Source: an uncultured Bacteroidota bacterium | GTDB taxonomy: Bacteria > Bacteroidota > Bacteroidia > Chitinophagales > Chitinophagaceae | Reading direction: 5' to 3' | DNA length: 33,650 nt | Assembly: GCA_903858475.1 (NCBI GenBank) | Contig: CAIOIZ010000048.1 | Location: 1-33,650 of the forward strand | In this document: in pieces, positions 1 to 6,799 of the stretch | Numbering within the stretch: position 1 is the first letter of the stretch | Layout: each line of letters starts with the position of its first letter | Position numbers and translations under genes: made by a program | Notes under the pieces: generated by a model | The model's input: the letters and a program-made list of their open reading frames with translations, nothing else | Told to the model about the DNA's origin: nothing | Database searches by the model: none

Positions 1-1
1 A

Positions 2-265
2 AAAAAAATAAAACAACAATATTGTGAATTTATCAAAAAAAATCATCCTGAATATTATACCTGGCATATTAATGACAAAATGAGTCAGGAAGATAAAGAT
101 TGGAATATTACGGCCCAAATAGGCGTTTATGGTGGTTCTGATAAAAAACAATGGTCAATTAACGAAATAAATATGGGTATGGATGAAGGGCAAAAAAAAT
201 ATGATAAAAACCCTGCCGATGAAGCGGCTGTGGTGAAAAGCTATGAATTTATCTTTAAACAATAG
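2..265 (+). CDS. C-terminal end of an unknown protein (partial)
   Basis: The reading frame is open from the left edge of the window to the TAA at 263-265, so the gene starts upstream and only about 87 C-terminal residues are present. The visible part is hydrophilic and lysine-rich, with segments such as YYTWHIND and GVYGGSDKKQW, and no membrane segment or recognisable motif. The internal ATG at 80 need not be the true start, because coding-like sequence continues upstream of it. I do not recognise a family. It lies on the same strand as the Sel1/MORN group that follows, but a 314-bp stretch separates them, so operon membership is doubtful. Confidence 0.55.
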   Translation, partial: KKIKQQYCEFIKKNHPEYYTWHINDKMSQEDKDWNITAQIGVYGGSDKKQWSINEINMGMDEGQKKYDKNPADEAAVVKSYEFIFKQ

Positions 266-336
266 CTGAAACTACAGTAGCATTTGTTTTTTAAAAAAAA
301 TATTTAATAAATGGGGAGTTAGTTTAAAAAGGCTTT

Positions 337-495
337 AAGAAAAAGAACAGTTCCGTTTATGCCCTGCTTTTGGCCATGATAATAGCAACAGGCAGCACCA
401 ATATCCTTTATGCCCAGGTCTAAAAATCGATGGAGCAATTACTGAAAGATGCCGAAAATAATGATCCGGTGGCAAAAAATAGAGTGAGGGTCTAA
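337..495 (+). pseudogene. Decayed start of a secreted Sel1-repeat gene
   Basis: Read in frame from 337, this stretch encodes a signal peptide (KKKNSSVYALLLAMIIATG, then STNILYAQ), an in-frame TAA at 421-423, then KSMEQLLKDAENNDPVAKN, and a second stop at 493-495. No ATG is found at the expected start. The signal-peptide half is nearly identical in DNA to the start of the Sel1 gene at 2817 (about 37 bp identical around TTTTGGCCATGATAATAGC). The second half instead resembles the Sel1 gene at 4072 (LLLKDAENNDPVAQNKV). It is a broken N-terminal copy of this local family. The rest of the 266-579 gap holds only AT-rich sequence, presumably including the promoter of the MORN gene; no clear promoter consensus was seen. 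Confidence 0.8.
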
Positions 496-579
496 ATAAC
501 AGAATGGTTGAAATATAAATCAAATAATATAAAGATTACAAAACAGAAGTTTGAATAGTAAACACAATAAAACAGCATT

Positions 580-2769
580 ATGAAAAAAGTTTATTTTCTT
601 TTAATATTTACCCTGACAACTATAAGTTTATTTAGTCAGAATAAACCCAAAGACGGGGAGTATAAGGATTATTATAGTAGTGGTCATTTGAAACTCGAAG
701 TGTTCTATAAGGATGGTAAAAGACAGGGGTTATTGAAGAGCTATTGGGAGAATGGTCAGTTATATAGGTTGATCAATTACAAGGATGATAAAAGAGAGGG
801 AGAGTGGAAAGAGTATTTCAATAATGGTCAGTTAAATATTATTGGATATTGCAAGGATGACGTAGGAGAGGGAGAGTGGAAACAGTATTACAAAAGTGGT
901 AAGTTAGAAGATATTAATTATTACAAGGCTGGTAAAAAAGAGGGAGAGTCGAAAGAGTATTACGAAAGCGGTGAGCTAATTAGGTTGACCAATTACAAGG
1001 CTGGTAAAAAAGAGGGAGAGTCGAAAGAGTATTGGAAGAATGGTCAGTTGCTTAGTATTGTGAATTGCAAGGATGATAAAAAAGAGGGAGAGTGGAAAGG
1101 GTATTGGAAGAATGGTCAGTTGCTTAGTATTGTGAATTACAATGATGATAAAAGAGAGGGAGATTGGAAAGAGTATTACGAAAATGGTGAAATATCAAGC
1201 ATAGGTTTTTACAAGGATGGTAAAAGACAAGGGAAGTGGAAAGTTTATTGGCAGAATGGTAAATTACGTTTAACAAGTTTATACAATGATGATAAATTAG
1301 AGGGAGATTGGAAGGAGTATTATGCGAATGGTAAATTAACAAGCATAGGTTTTTATAAGGTTGGTAAAGAAGAGGGAGAGTGGAAGACATATGCCGATGA
1401 TGGTGAATTAACAAGCATAGGTTTTTATAAGGATGGTAAAAAAGAGGGTGAGTGGAAAGAGTATGAGGATAGTAAATTATCAAGCATAGGTTTTTATAAG
1501 GATGATGAAAAAGAGGGAGAGTGGAAAGATTATTACGAAAGCGGGAAGATATATGTTATTTCCAATTACAAGGATGGTAAAGAAGAAGGAGAGAGGAAAG
1601 AGTATTACAAAAGCGGTCAGTTAAATATTATTAACAATAACAAGGATGGTAAAAGAGAGGGCGAGTGGAAAGATTATTACGAAAGTGGTCAGTTAAATGT
1701 TATTTGTTATTACAAGGATGATAAAAGAGAGGGAGAGTGGAAAGATTATTACGAAAGTGGTCAGTTAAATGTCATTGGTTATTACAAGGATCATAAAGCA
1801 GAGGGAGAGTGGAAAAACTATGACGAAAGTGGTAATTTAATGAGTATTGGTTATTACAAGAATGATAAAGAAGAGGGAGAATGGAACCGGTATTACAAAA
1901 GTTTTAATTTTATTGAACATTACAAGGATGGTAAAAAAGAGGGAGAGTGGAAACAGTATTACAAAAGCGGTCAGTTAAATATTATTGAATATTACAAGGA
2001 TGGTAAAAGAGAGGGCGACTGGAAAAATTATTACCAAAGTGGTGAGTTAAATTCCTTGGCCAATTACAAGGCTGATAAATTAGAGGGAGAGTGGAAAGAG
2101 TATGATGAGTATGGTAAATTAAATAAAATCGGTTTTTACAAGGATGGTAAATTAGAGGGAGAGTATAAAGATTATTACAAAAGTGGTAACTTAAGTAATA
2201 TCGGATATTACAAGGATGGTAAACCAGCCGGAGAGCATAAAGTTTATTACGAAAGTGGTGAGCTAACTTCGTTCACCAATTACAAGGATGGTAAATTAGA
2301 GGGAGAGTATAAAGCTTATTACAAAAGTGGTAAGTTAAGTAATATTGGTTATTACAAGGATGGTAAATTAGAGGGAGAGTTTAAAGTTTATTACGAAAGT
2401 GGTGAGCTAACTCGGTTGACCAATTACAAAGATGGTCAAAGAGAGGGAGAGTCGAAAGTTTATTACGAAAGTGGTCAGTTATATACCATTGGATATTACA
2501 AGGCTGGTAAACAAGAGGGAGAGTTGAAAGAGTATTATAATAATGGTCAGTTACATAGGTTGACCAATTACAAGGCTGGTAAACGAGAGGGAGAGTGGAA
2601 AGAGTATAGGGAGAATGGTCAGTTATATAGGTTGACCAATTACAAGGATGATAAAGAAGAGGGAGAGAGAAAAGAGTATTTCAATGATGGTCAGTTATAT
2701 AGCATTGAATATTACAAGGCTGGTAAACAAGAGGGAGAGTCGAAAACGTATTTACCAAATCGTCAGTGA
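580..2769 (+). CDS. Secreted MORN-variant (YwqK-type) repeat protein, 729 aa
   Basis: A signal peptide (MKKVYFLLIFTLTTISLFSQ) is followed by 29-30 tandem units of 24 residues with the pattern YKDGKxEGEWKxYYxSGQL. This is the MORN-repeat variant found in proteins annotated as YwqK-family antitoxins (COG2849). In eukaryotes MORN repeats form extended beta-hairpin rods that bind lipids or proteins; many bacterial copies are secreted and of unknown role. At 729 residues it is far longer than typical YwqK proteins. No other domain is present, so I infer a structural or binding role outside the cytoplasm rather than an antitoxin function. It is followed by two Sel1 genes and probably forms an operon with them. 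The C-terminus ends abruptly within a repeat (LPNRQ) because of an in-frame TGA; see the following entry. Confidence 0.85.
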   Translation: MKKVYFLLIFTLTTISLFSQNKPKDGEYKDYYSSGHLKLEVFYKDGKRQGLLKSYWENGQLYRLINYKDDKREGEWKEYFNNGQLNIIGYCKDDVGEGEWKQYYKSGKLEDINYYKAGKKEGESKEYYESGELIRLTNYKAGKKEGESKEYWKNGQLLSIVNCKDDKKEGEWKGYWKNGQLLSIVNYNDDKREGDWKEYYENGEISSIGFYKDGKRQGKWKVYWQNGKLRLTSLYNDDKLEGDWKEYYANGKLTSIGFYKVGKEEGEWKTYADDGELTSIGFYKDGKKEGEWKEYEDSKLSSIGFYKDDEKEGEWKDYYESGKIYVISNYKDGKEEGERKEYYKSGQLNIINNNKDGKREGEWKDYYESGQLNVICYYKDDKREGEWKDYYESGQLNVIGYYKDHKAEGEWKNYDESGNLMSIGYYKNDKEEGEWNRYYKSFNFIEHYKDGKKEGEWKQYYKSGQLNIIEYYKDGKREGDWKNYYQSGELNSLANYKADKLEGEWKEYDEYGKLNKIGFYKDGKLEGEYKDYYKSGNLSNIGYYKDGKPAGEHKVYYESGELTSFTNYKDGKLEGEYKAYYKSGKLSNIGYYKDGKLEGEFKVYYESGELTRLTNYKDGQREGESKVYYESGQLYTIGYYKAGKQEGELKEYYNNGQLHRLTNYKAGKREGEWKEYRENGQLYRLTNYKDDKEEGERKEYFNDGQLYSIEYYKAGKQEGESKTYLPNRQ
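652..2769 (+). repeat. 72-bp tandem repeat array encoding 24-aa MORN-variant units
   Basis: TACAAGGATGGTAAA-type unit starts recur every 72 bp (for example at 1711 and 1783) across almost the whole gene. Several neighbouring units are nearly identical at DNA level, such as the two units holding WKDYYESGQLNVI around 1670-1790. That degree of identity points to recent unit duplication or gene conversion and would allow expansion and contraction by recombination. One unit (near 1460) lacks a residue and another (near 1900) is shortened in the YYESGQL part. Confidence 0.85.
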
Positions 2770-2817
2770 TATAGCATTGAATATTACAAGGATGGTAAGT
2801 ACATAAAAAAAACTTAA
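2770..2817 (+). pseudogene. Severed C-terminal codons of the MORN-repeat gene
   Basis: After the TGA at 2767-2769 the same frame continues as YSIEYYKDGKYIKKT to a TAA at 2815-2817. The preceding unit reads GGT CAG TTA TAT AGC ATT GAA; here it reads CGT CAG TGA TAT AGC ATT GAA. A single TTA-to-TGA change therefore explains the stop. The natural TAA overlaps the ATG of the next gene by one base (TAATG), a usual arrangement for translational coupling. Confidence 0.75.
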
Positions 2818-4043
2818 TGAAAAAAAACAGTATCGCATTAGCCCTTCTTTTGGCCATGATAATAGCAACAGGCAGCACCAATAGCCTTTTTGCGCAAGCA
2901 GAAAAATCGATGGAGCAATTAAAAACAGACGCTTCCAAAAATAATGCCGCTGCTCAAAATAGCCTGGGAGAAAAGTACCTAGATGAAAACAACAGTGAAT
3001 TTGATGTAAGCAAAGCCTTTTATTGGTTTCAAAAATCTGCCCAGAATAACAATAAAAACGGCCAGTTCAACCTGGCTAAAATTTACCTGGATGGACGGGG
3101 AATGGGGAAGGACAATGAAAAGTATTTGTATTGGCTGCAAAAAGCCGCTGAAAACAACCTGGCCGATGCACAATTTGTACTAGCTGAAGTATTTGCCAGT
3201 GAAGATGCGAAAGGGTATGATTTATACAAAGCGTTGTATTGGTATCAAAAGGCCGCAGCCAATGGTTTTGAAGAAAGCTATAAAGAGCTGGGCACTATGT
3301 ATGAGCTCGGTAAAGGAACACAGGTGGATAAATTGAAGGCATTTTATTGGTATAATAAAGCGGCAGAAAACAACAGCAATGTCATTGCCTTGTTTGATCT
3401 GGGCAGGATGTATGAAAATGGTACCGGAACCAGTATAAATAAAGAACAGGCTTTTAGCCTGTATCAAAAAGCAGCAAGTGATGAAGATTATCCGGATGCC
3501 TGCCTGGCTTTGGCGAAAATGTATGAAAATGGCATCGGTACCAGCCAGAATGTAAAACAAGCTTTTTACTGGTACCAAAAAGCAGCTGAGCGTGGCAACG
3601 AAGACGCCTGTAATATATTGGGCATCATGTTTAGGGATGGCAAGGGCACCGATGTGGATTTATACAAATCCACCTATTGGTTCAAAAGGTCAAAATCCGG
3701 TAAAGGAGATGCTAAAAAAAGCGTGTGTGACAAAATGCAGGAGGATGCAAATAATATGGCAACAGAAATTAATCGAAGAAATACAGCACATCGTAATTAC
3801 ATGGAGGGCGAGTTTGCGGGCTGGAAAAGAGAGCATCGTAAATATGGGGAGGAAACTTATGACATTGTAAATGACCCCAATGTTACCTATGCCTGGAAAA
3901 ATTTGAAAAAGGAAGAGTATCGGAAATTTCTGATGCGTTTCAAGCAAATGGAGCAAGGTAACAAGAGGGAGGAAGATTATATTCAGCAGCTCCGCAACGA
4001 GCATACCAAACTTAACCAAAGGATAAAAAATGAATGTAAATAA
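2817..4043 (+). CDS. Secreted Sel1-repeat protein, 408 aa
   Basis: The protein has a signal peptide (MKKNSIALALLLAMIIATG, cleavage after LFAQ). From about residue 35 to 300 it carries Sel1-like repeats of about 36 residues, recognisable by AFYWYQKAAE, LGxMYExGxGT and similar blocks. Sel1 repeats are TPR-like alpha-solenoid protein-protein interaction modules. The last ~110 residues are a charged, probably helical tail without Sel1 repeats (KREHRKYGEETYD, EEYRKFLMRFKQMEQ), a difference from the shorter paralogue at 4072. The ATG overlaps the ancestral stop of the MORN gene (TAATG), which supports this start and suggests coupled expression. Partner and function are unknown. Confidence 0.85.
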   Translation: MKKNSIALALLLAMIIATGSTNSLFAQAEKSMEQLKTDASKNNAAAQNSLGEKYLDENNSEFDVSKAFYWFQKSAQNNNKNGQFNLAKIYLDGRGMGKDNEKYLYWLQKAAENNLADAQFVLAEVFASEDAKGYDLYKALYWYQKAAANGFEESYKELGTMYELGKGTQVDKLKAFYWYNKAAENNSNVIALFDLGRMYENGTGTSINKEQAFSLYQKAASDEDYPDACLALAKMYENGIGTSQNVKQAFYWYQKAAERGNEDACNILGIMFRDGKGTDVDLYKSTYWFKRSKSGKGDAKKSVCDKMQEDANNMATEINRRNTAHRNYMEGEFAGWKREHRKYGEETYDIVNDPNVTYAWKNLKKEEYRKFLMRFKQMEQGNKREEDYIQQLRNEHTKLNQRIKNECK

Positions 4044-4071
4044 ATCAAGGGTCAATTTTTAAAACAGCTGT

Positions 4072-5082
4072 ATGAAAAAAAACAAGGCATCAATATCGCT
4101 ATTTACAATAATGGCAGTATTGGTATTGAGTATAAATATGGCATTTGCCCAAACCGAAAAATCGTTGGAGCTATTACTGAAAGATGCTGAAAACAATGAT
4201 CCGGTGGCACAAAATAAAGTGGGGAAGTATTATGAAAATGAGCACAATGCTGATAAAGCCTTTTACTGGTATCAAAAAGCCGCAGAAAACGATAACATCG
4301 TTGGGCAGTACAACCTGTCAATGGCCTATATGAAGGGTTTGGGCACTGGTGTTGATTACAATAAAGCATTTATCTGGCTGAAAAAAACCTGTGAAAATAA
4401 AAATGCAGGCATGAACAAGGCCTTACCTCAATTTTACCTGGGCACCATGTATGAAAATGGAGCAGGCACACCCAGGGATTATGTAAAAGCGATCTATTGG
4501 TATACTAATGCCGGGGAGAATAATTTGGTAGAAGCTCAAAAGTATTTAGGGAAATTATATGAGCGTGATGGCAGAATAACAAAAGGCGATGAACAGAAAT
4601 ATAAATACTGGTATGAAAAGGCAGCTAAAAATGGAGATGCCGAATCTCAGTTGATCATAGCCGGTACATATGATCTTGAAGATAATGGAGCCGGGGCTAG
4701 GGAGAAAGCCATTTATTGGTACAGCAAATCGGCCGACCAGGGTAATGTACAAGCCCAGTATGAATTAGGCCAATTATACAGATTACATGCTTTAAATGCT
4801 GCTGACTTCAAGCAGGCTTTTTATTGGTTACAGAAAGCCGCCATGAACTATAATGCGGATGCCCAGTTTAGTTTGGCATTTCTGTACCAGGATGGCAGGG
4901 GAACGGCCATAGATGTGCCAAAAGCCTTTTACTGGGTTAAAAAATCGGTTCAAACCGCAGCTGCAAAGGGAGAAGCATTTAGAAACAAGGAAGCAGAAAA
5001 ATATCTGGGTGAGATGTATAGGGACGGCATTGGCACCGCAGTTGATAATGCACAAGCCGAGTATTGGTTAAATAAAGAATAA
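4072..5082 (+). CDS. Secreted Sel1-repeat protein, 336 aa
   Basis: A signal peptide (MKKNKASISLFTIMAVLVLS, cleavage after MAFAQ) is followed by about eight Sel1-like repeats running to the C-terminus, with blocks such as AFYWYQKAAEN, YLGTMYENGAGT and AFYWLQKAAMN. It begins 28 bp after the preceding Sel1 gene on the same strand, so the two are likely co-transcribed. It is a paralogue of that gene but lacks its charged tail. Its N-terminal segment (LLLKDAENNDPVAQN) is the closest match to the second half of the decayed copy at 337-495. The role is probably extracytoplasmic protein binding; no catalytic motif is visible. Confidence 0.85.
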   Translation: MKKNKASISLFTIMAVLVLSINMAFAQTEKSLELLLKDAENNDPVAQNKVGKYYENEHNADKAFYWYQKAAENDNIVGQYNLSMAYMKGLGTGVDYNKAFIWLKKTCENKNAGMNKALPQFYLGTMYENGAGTPRDYVKAIYWYTNAGENNLVEAQKYLGKLYERDGRITKGDEQKYKYWYEKAAKNGDAESQLIIAGTYDLEDNGAGAREKAIYWYSKSADQGNVQAQYELGQLYRLHALNAADFKQAFYWLQKAAMNYNADAQFSLAFLYQDGRGTAIDVPKAFYWVKKSVQTAAAKGEAFRNKEAEKYLGEMYRDGIGTAVDNAQAEYWLNKE

Positions 5083-5095
5083 TCCTTGTTGCCTG

Positions 5096-5122
5096 AAATA
5101 GTTCCTGTTTGAACAGCTATTT
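5096..5122 (+). terminator. Possible hairpin after the Sel1 operon
   Basis: Fourteen bases after the Sel1 stop codon is a dyad AAATAG-TTC-CTGTT-TG-AACAG-CTATTT, which can form a two-part stem with a three-base bulge. No downstream T-run follows, so intrinsic termination is uncertain. Confidence 0.3.
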
Positions 5123-5206
5123 ACCAATAGCCCTGAGCAATGGGTTATCAAATATTCAAATCTGACTGCTGGTTTTGGACGATAAAATATGTTAAATCAC
5201 TAAAAC

Positions 5207-5746
5207 ATGGATCCAATTATCGAAATAAAAAACAACCGCTATGGGTACTTCATTCACATAACGGTTATCGCTGTGTTAATGGCTGTTTTCTATTGAGTAT
5301 GGATTACCCCAACCATTGGTCAGGATTCACTCGCAAAGGAAGTTTTATTGAATGGCGATAAAGCGTTTATGCAGCCGCACAACAATATTCTTACTATTTA
5401 TATTTTATTAATTATTCATTACTGCATCGCCAGAACTACTGCATTGCCATTTCTTTCCATATAGGTATCCACACAGCAATATTGTTTAGAAGATGCCTTG
5501 CCATTACTATCTTTCCCTTCTGTACTATGTGAGCTAATTACGGTAGCTACATTTATACCATAAAAATGAACATACATGGGGCCGTTTACTACACTAAGGG
5601 TAATTTCTTTTGCGTTTTATGCTGTTGGCCTAATCTATAAAGAGGTAACGGTACTCTTTGCTGACGTCGCGTTTACTGCATTTATTGCTTCCATCATTGG
5701 CGCTGCAATAGTTTTAGTAGGGGGTATGGAAAAAAAGGCTGCTTAA
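5207..5746 (+). pseudogene. Mosaic of degraded gene fragments, including a small membrane protein
   Basis: No intact gene fills the 740-bp gap 5083-5822. On the plus strand, 5207 begins MDPIIEIKNNRYGYFIHITV with a hydrophobic segment, then a TGA, then in frame VWITPTIGQDSLAKEVLLNG and onward to about 5418. At 5576-5746 a 56-codon plus-strand frame (MGPFTTLRVISFAFYAVGLI...GGMEKKAA) has two hydrophobic segments and may be the C-terminal end of the same membrane protein. Between them the plus strand is full of stops, while the minus strand is open (next entry). I read this as a membrane protein gene broken by stop codons and by an inserted or inverted fragment. The family is not recognised. Confidence 0.45.
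5419..5577 (-). pseudogene. Antisense coding-like fragment inside the 5.2-5.7 kb mosaic
   Basis: The minus strand is open for 52 codons from an ATG at 5577 to a TAA at 5419-5421 (MYVHFYGINVATVISSHSTE...MERNGNAVVLAMQ). Coding-like sequence also precedes the ATG (EITLSVVNGP) back to an upstream stop. The composition looks like the C-terminal end of a soluble protein. It could be a short real gene, but its position between two pieces of a plus-strand membrane protein favours a displaced fragment. No family recognised. Confidence 0.35.
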
Positions 5747-5822
5747 TACTATTTTAAATATTTATCATTTAATAAGCCCATATTTGGGTTTATTTTTTAT
5801 TTCAAATCCTCAATTAAATGCT

Positions 5823-6443
5823 ATGAAGTATCGACACTTATTGGTTTCCCTTTTCTTTTCTATTTCAGCGGTTGCACAAACGGGGTCAGTTGCTGATGCA
5901 AACGATTACAACCCCACCGCTAATACCAATCATTTTATTCTTCCAGAATATAGTAATAGCATACTTGATGCTGAAAATTATTTTGATAAAAAGGAGAACA
6001 GTCAGCTTAACAAGTTGATTGATTCAGTATCTATAAAAAACAAGTTGATTTTTCAATTTGCATTTGTTACGCCAACATATTTTGAGAATGATAGTACAAA
6101 ATTTGATGAATATGTTGATACCCTTTGTGCTAAATGGAACCAAGGAGAAAATAACTCAAGAATCTTTGTGATGGTATGTATGCAACAAGGAGCCGCTTCT
6201 ATACAACTGCGTGGGAATAAACTAAATGCTCAAATTAAAGCGGTTATGAATGCAATGAAGGATAAGCACGAATTGACCGATGCCGAGCAGGAGGATAGGG
6301 GGTATTTTATCAATATGCTAAATAACCTTCTTGAACAATCCAATCTGGGTATTAATCTTAAATCGAAAAATTATGTTCAAGCTGTAAAAGAGTTTATCGA
6401 CTCAATAGTTGGTAAACAGCATTTATTATTCGATTCTAACTAA
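5823..6443 (+). CDS. Secreted TPM-domain protein, 206 aa
   Basis: I start the gene at 5823 rather than 5784, because the signal peptide MKYRHLLVSLFFSISAVAQ begins there. After it, residues of about 35-125 fit the TPM domain (Psb32/YgcG type, PF04536). It starts LDAENYFDKKENSQLNKLID, then KLIFQFAFVTP, FDEYVDTLCAKWNQG, SRIFVMVCMQQGAASIQLRG, following the family's order of helix, IAVVT strand, kWgiG and a final vRi..G strand. TPM proteins act in photosystem II repair in plants and as periplasmic or membrane-associated proteins of unclear activity in bacteria. It has no C-terminal membrane anchor, unlike many YgcG proteins. No clear operon partner exists, since pseudogenes lie on both sides. Confidence 0.65.
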   Translation: MKYRHLLVSLFFSISAVAQTGSVADANDYNPTANTNHFILPEYSNSILDAENYFDKKENSQLNKLIDSVSIKNKLIFQFAFVTPTYFENDSTKFDEYVDTLCAKWNQGENNSRIFVMVCMQQGAASIQLRGNKLNAQIKAVMNAMKDKHELTDAEQEDRGYFINMLNNLLEQSNLGINLKSKNYVQAVKEFIDSIVGKQHLLFDSN

Positions 6444-6469
6444 AATAGTATACCTACTAATTTAAAAAT

Positions 6470-6794
6470 TCAACCATTTTTTCTAAATTTTAAATACTCT
6501 TTTTTAGAATGCTTACTGAAGTCTTCTTCTGATTTAGCATGCGAATAGATATAAGACAATTTGCTTTTATCAATTGGTTTCGACTGGAAAATCGAGTGAT
6601 ACTGACCAAGCAAATCCGAAAATGATTGACCAGGAATAGTTTTGATTACCAGCTTCCTTTCTGGTCAACTTAAATCGGATTTGGATGGTCAAAGCCTGGG
6701 GGTTTTCCAGGTGATCATTGTTTTTTATTTCTGGTATTGGTACCGGTAATATTATCTTTATTTAATTCAACCAATGGTAAATTTAAAACGACTT
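6470..6794 (-). pseudogene. Frameshifted remnant of an unknown gene
   Basis: Three minus-strand frames join into one coding-like sequence. First comes KVYKSEVVLNLPLVELNKDN and ITGTNTRNKK; a frameshift in an A-run then gives NNDHLENPQALTIQIRFKLT; a second frameshift gives RKLVIKTIPGQSFSDLLGQY and a charged end (EEDFSKHSKKEYLKFRKNG) before the TGA at 6470-6472. No start codon is present and the sequence runs into the 3' end of the gene at 6800, so it is either the remains of the next gene in that operon or a lost C-terminal extension. It accounts for most of the 356-bp gap 6444-6799. The family is unrecognised. Confidence 0.45.
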
Positions 6795-6799
6795 CACTT

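Noticed and set aside
580..2769. YwqK-family antitoxin of a toxin-antitoxin pair
   Set aside because: The database name often attached to these repeats does not fit a 729-residue secreted protein with no toxin gene beside it.
652..2769. CRISPR-like array
   Set aside because: The 72-bp periodicity is explained by protein-coding MORN units in one frame, without spacers.
5140..5361. 73-residue plus-strand reading frame
   Set aside because: Its composition is unlike a protein, and a different frame of the same DNA gives the more plausible MDPIIEIKNN membrane segment.
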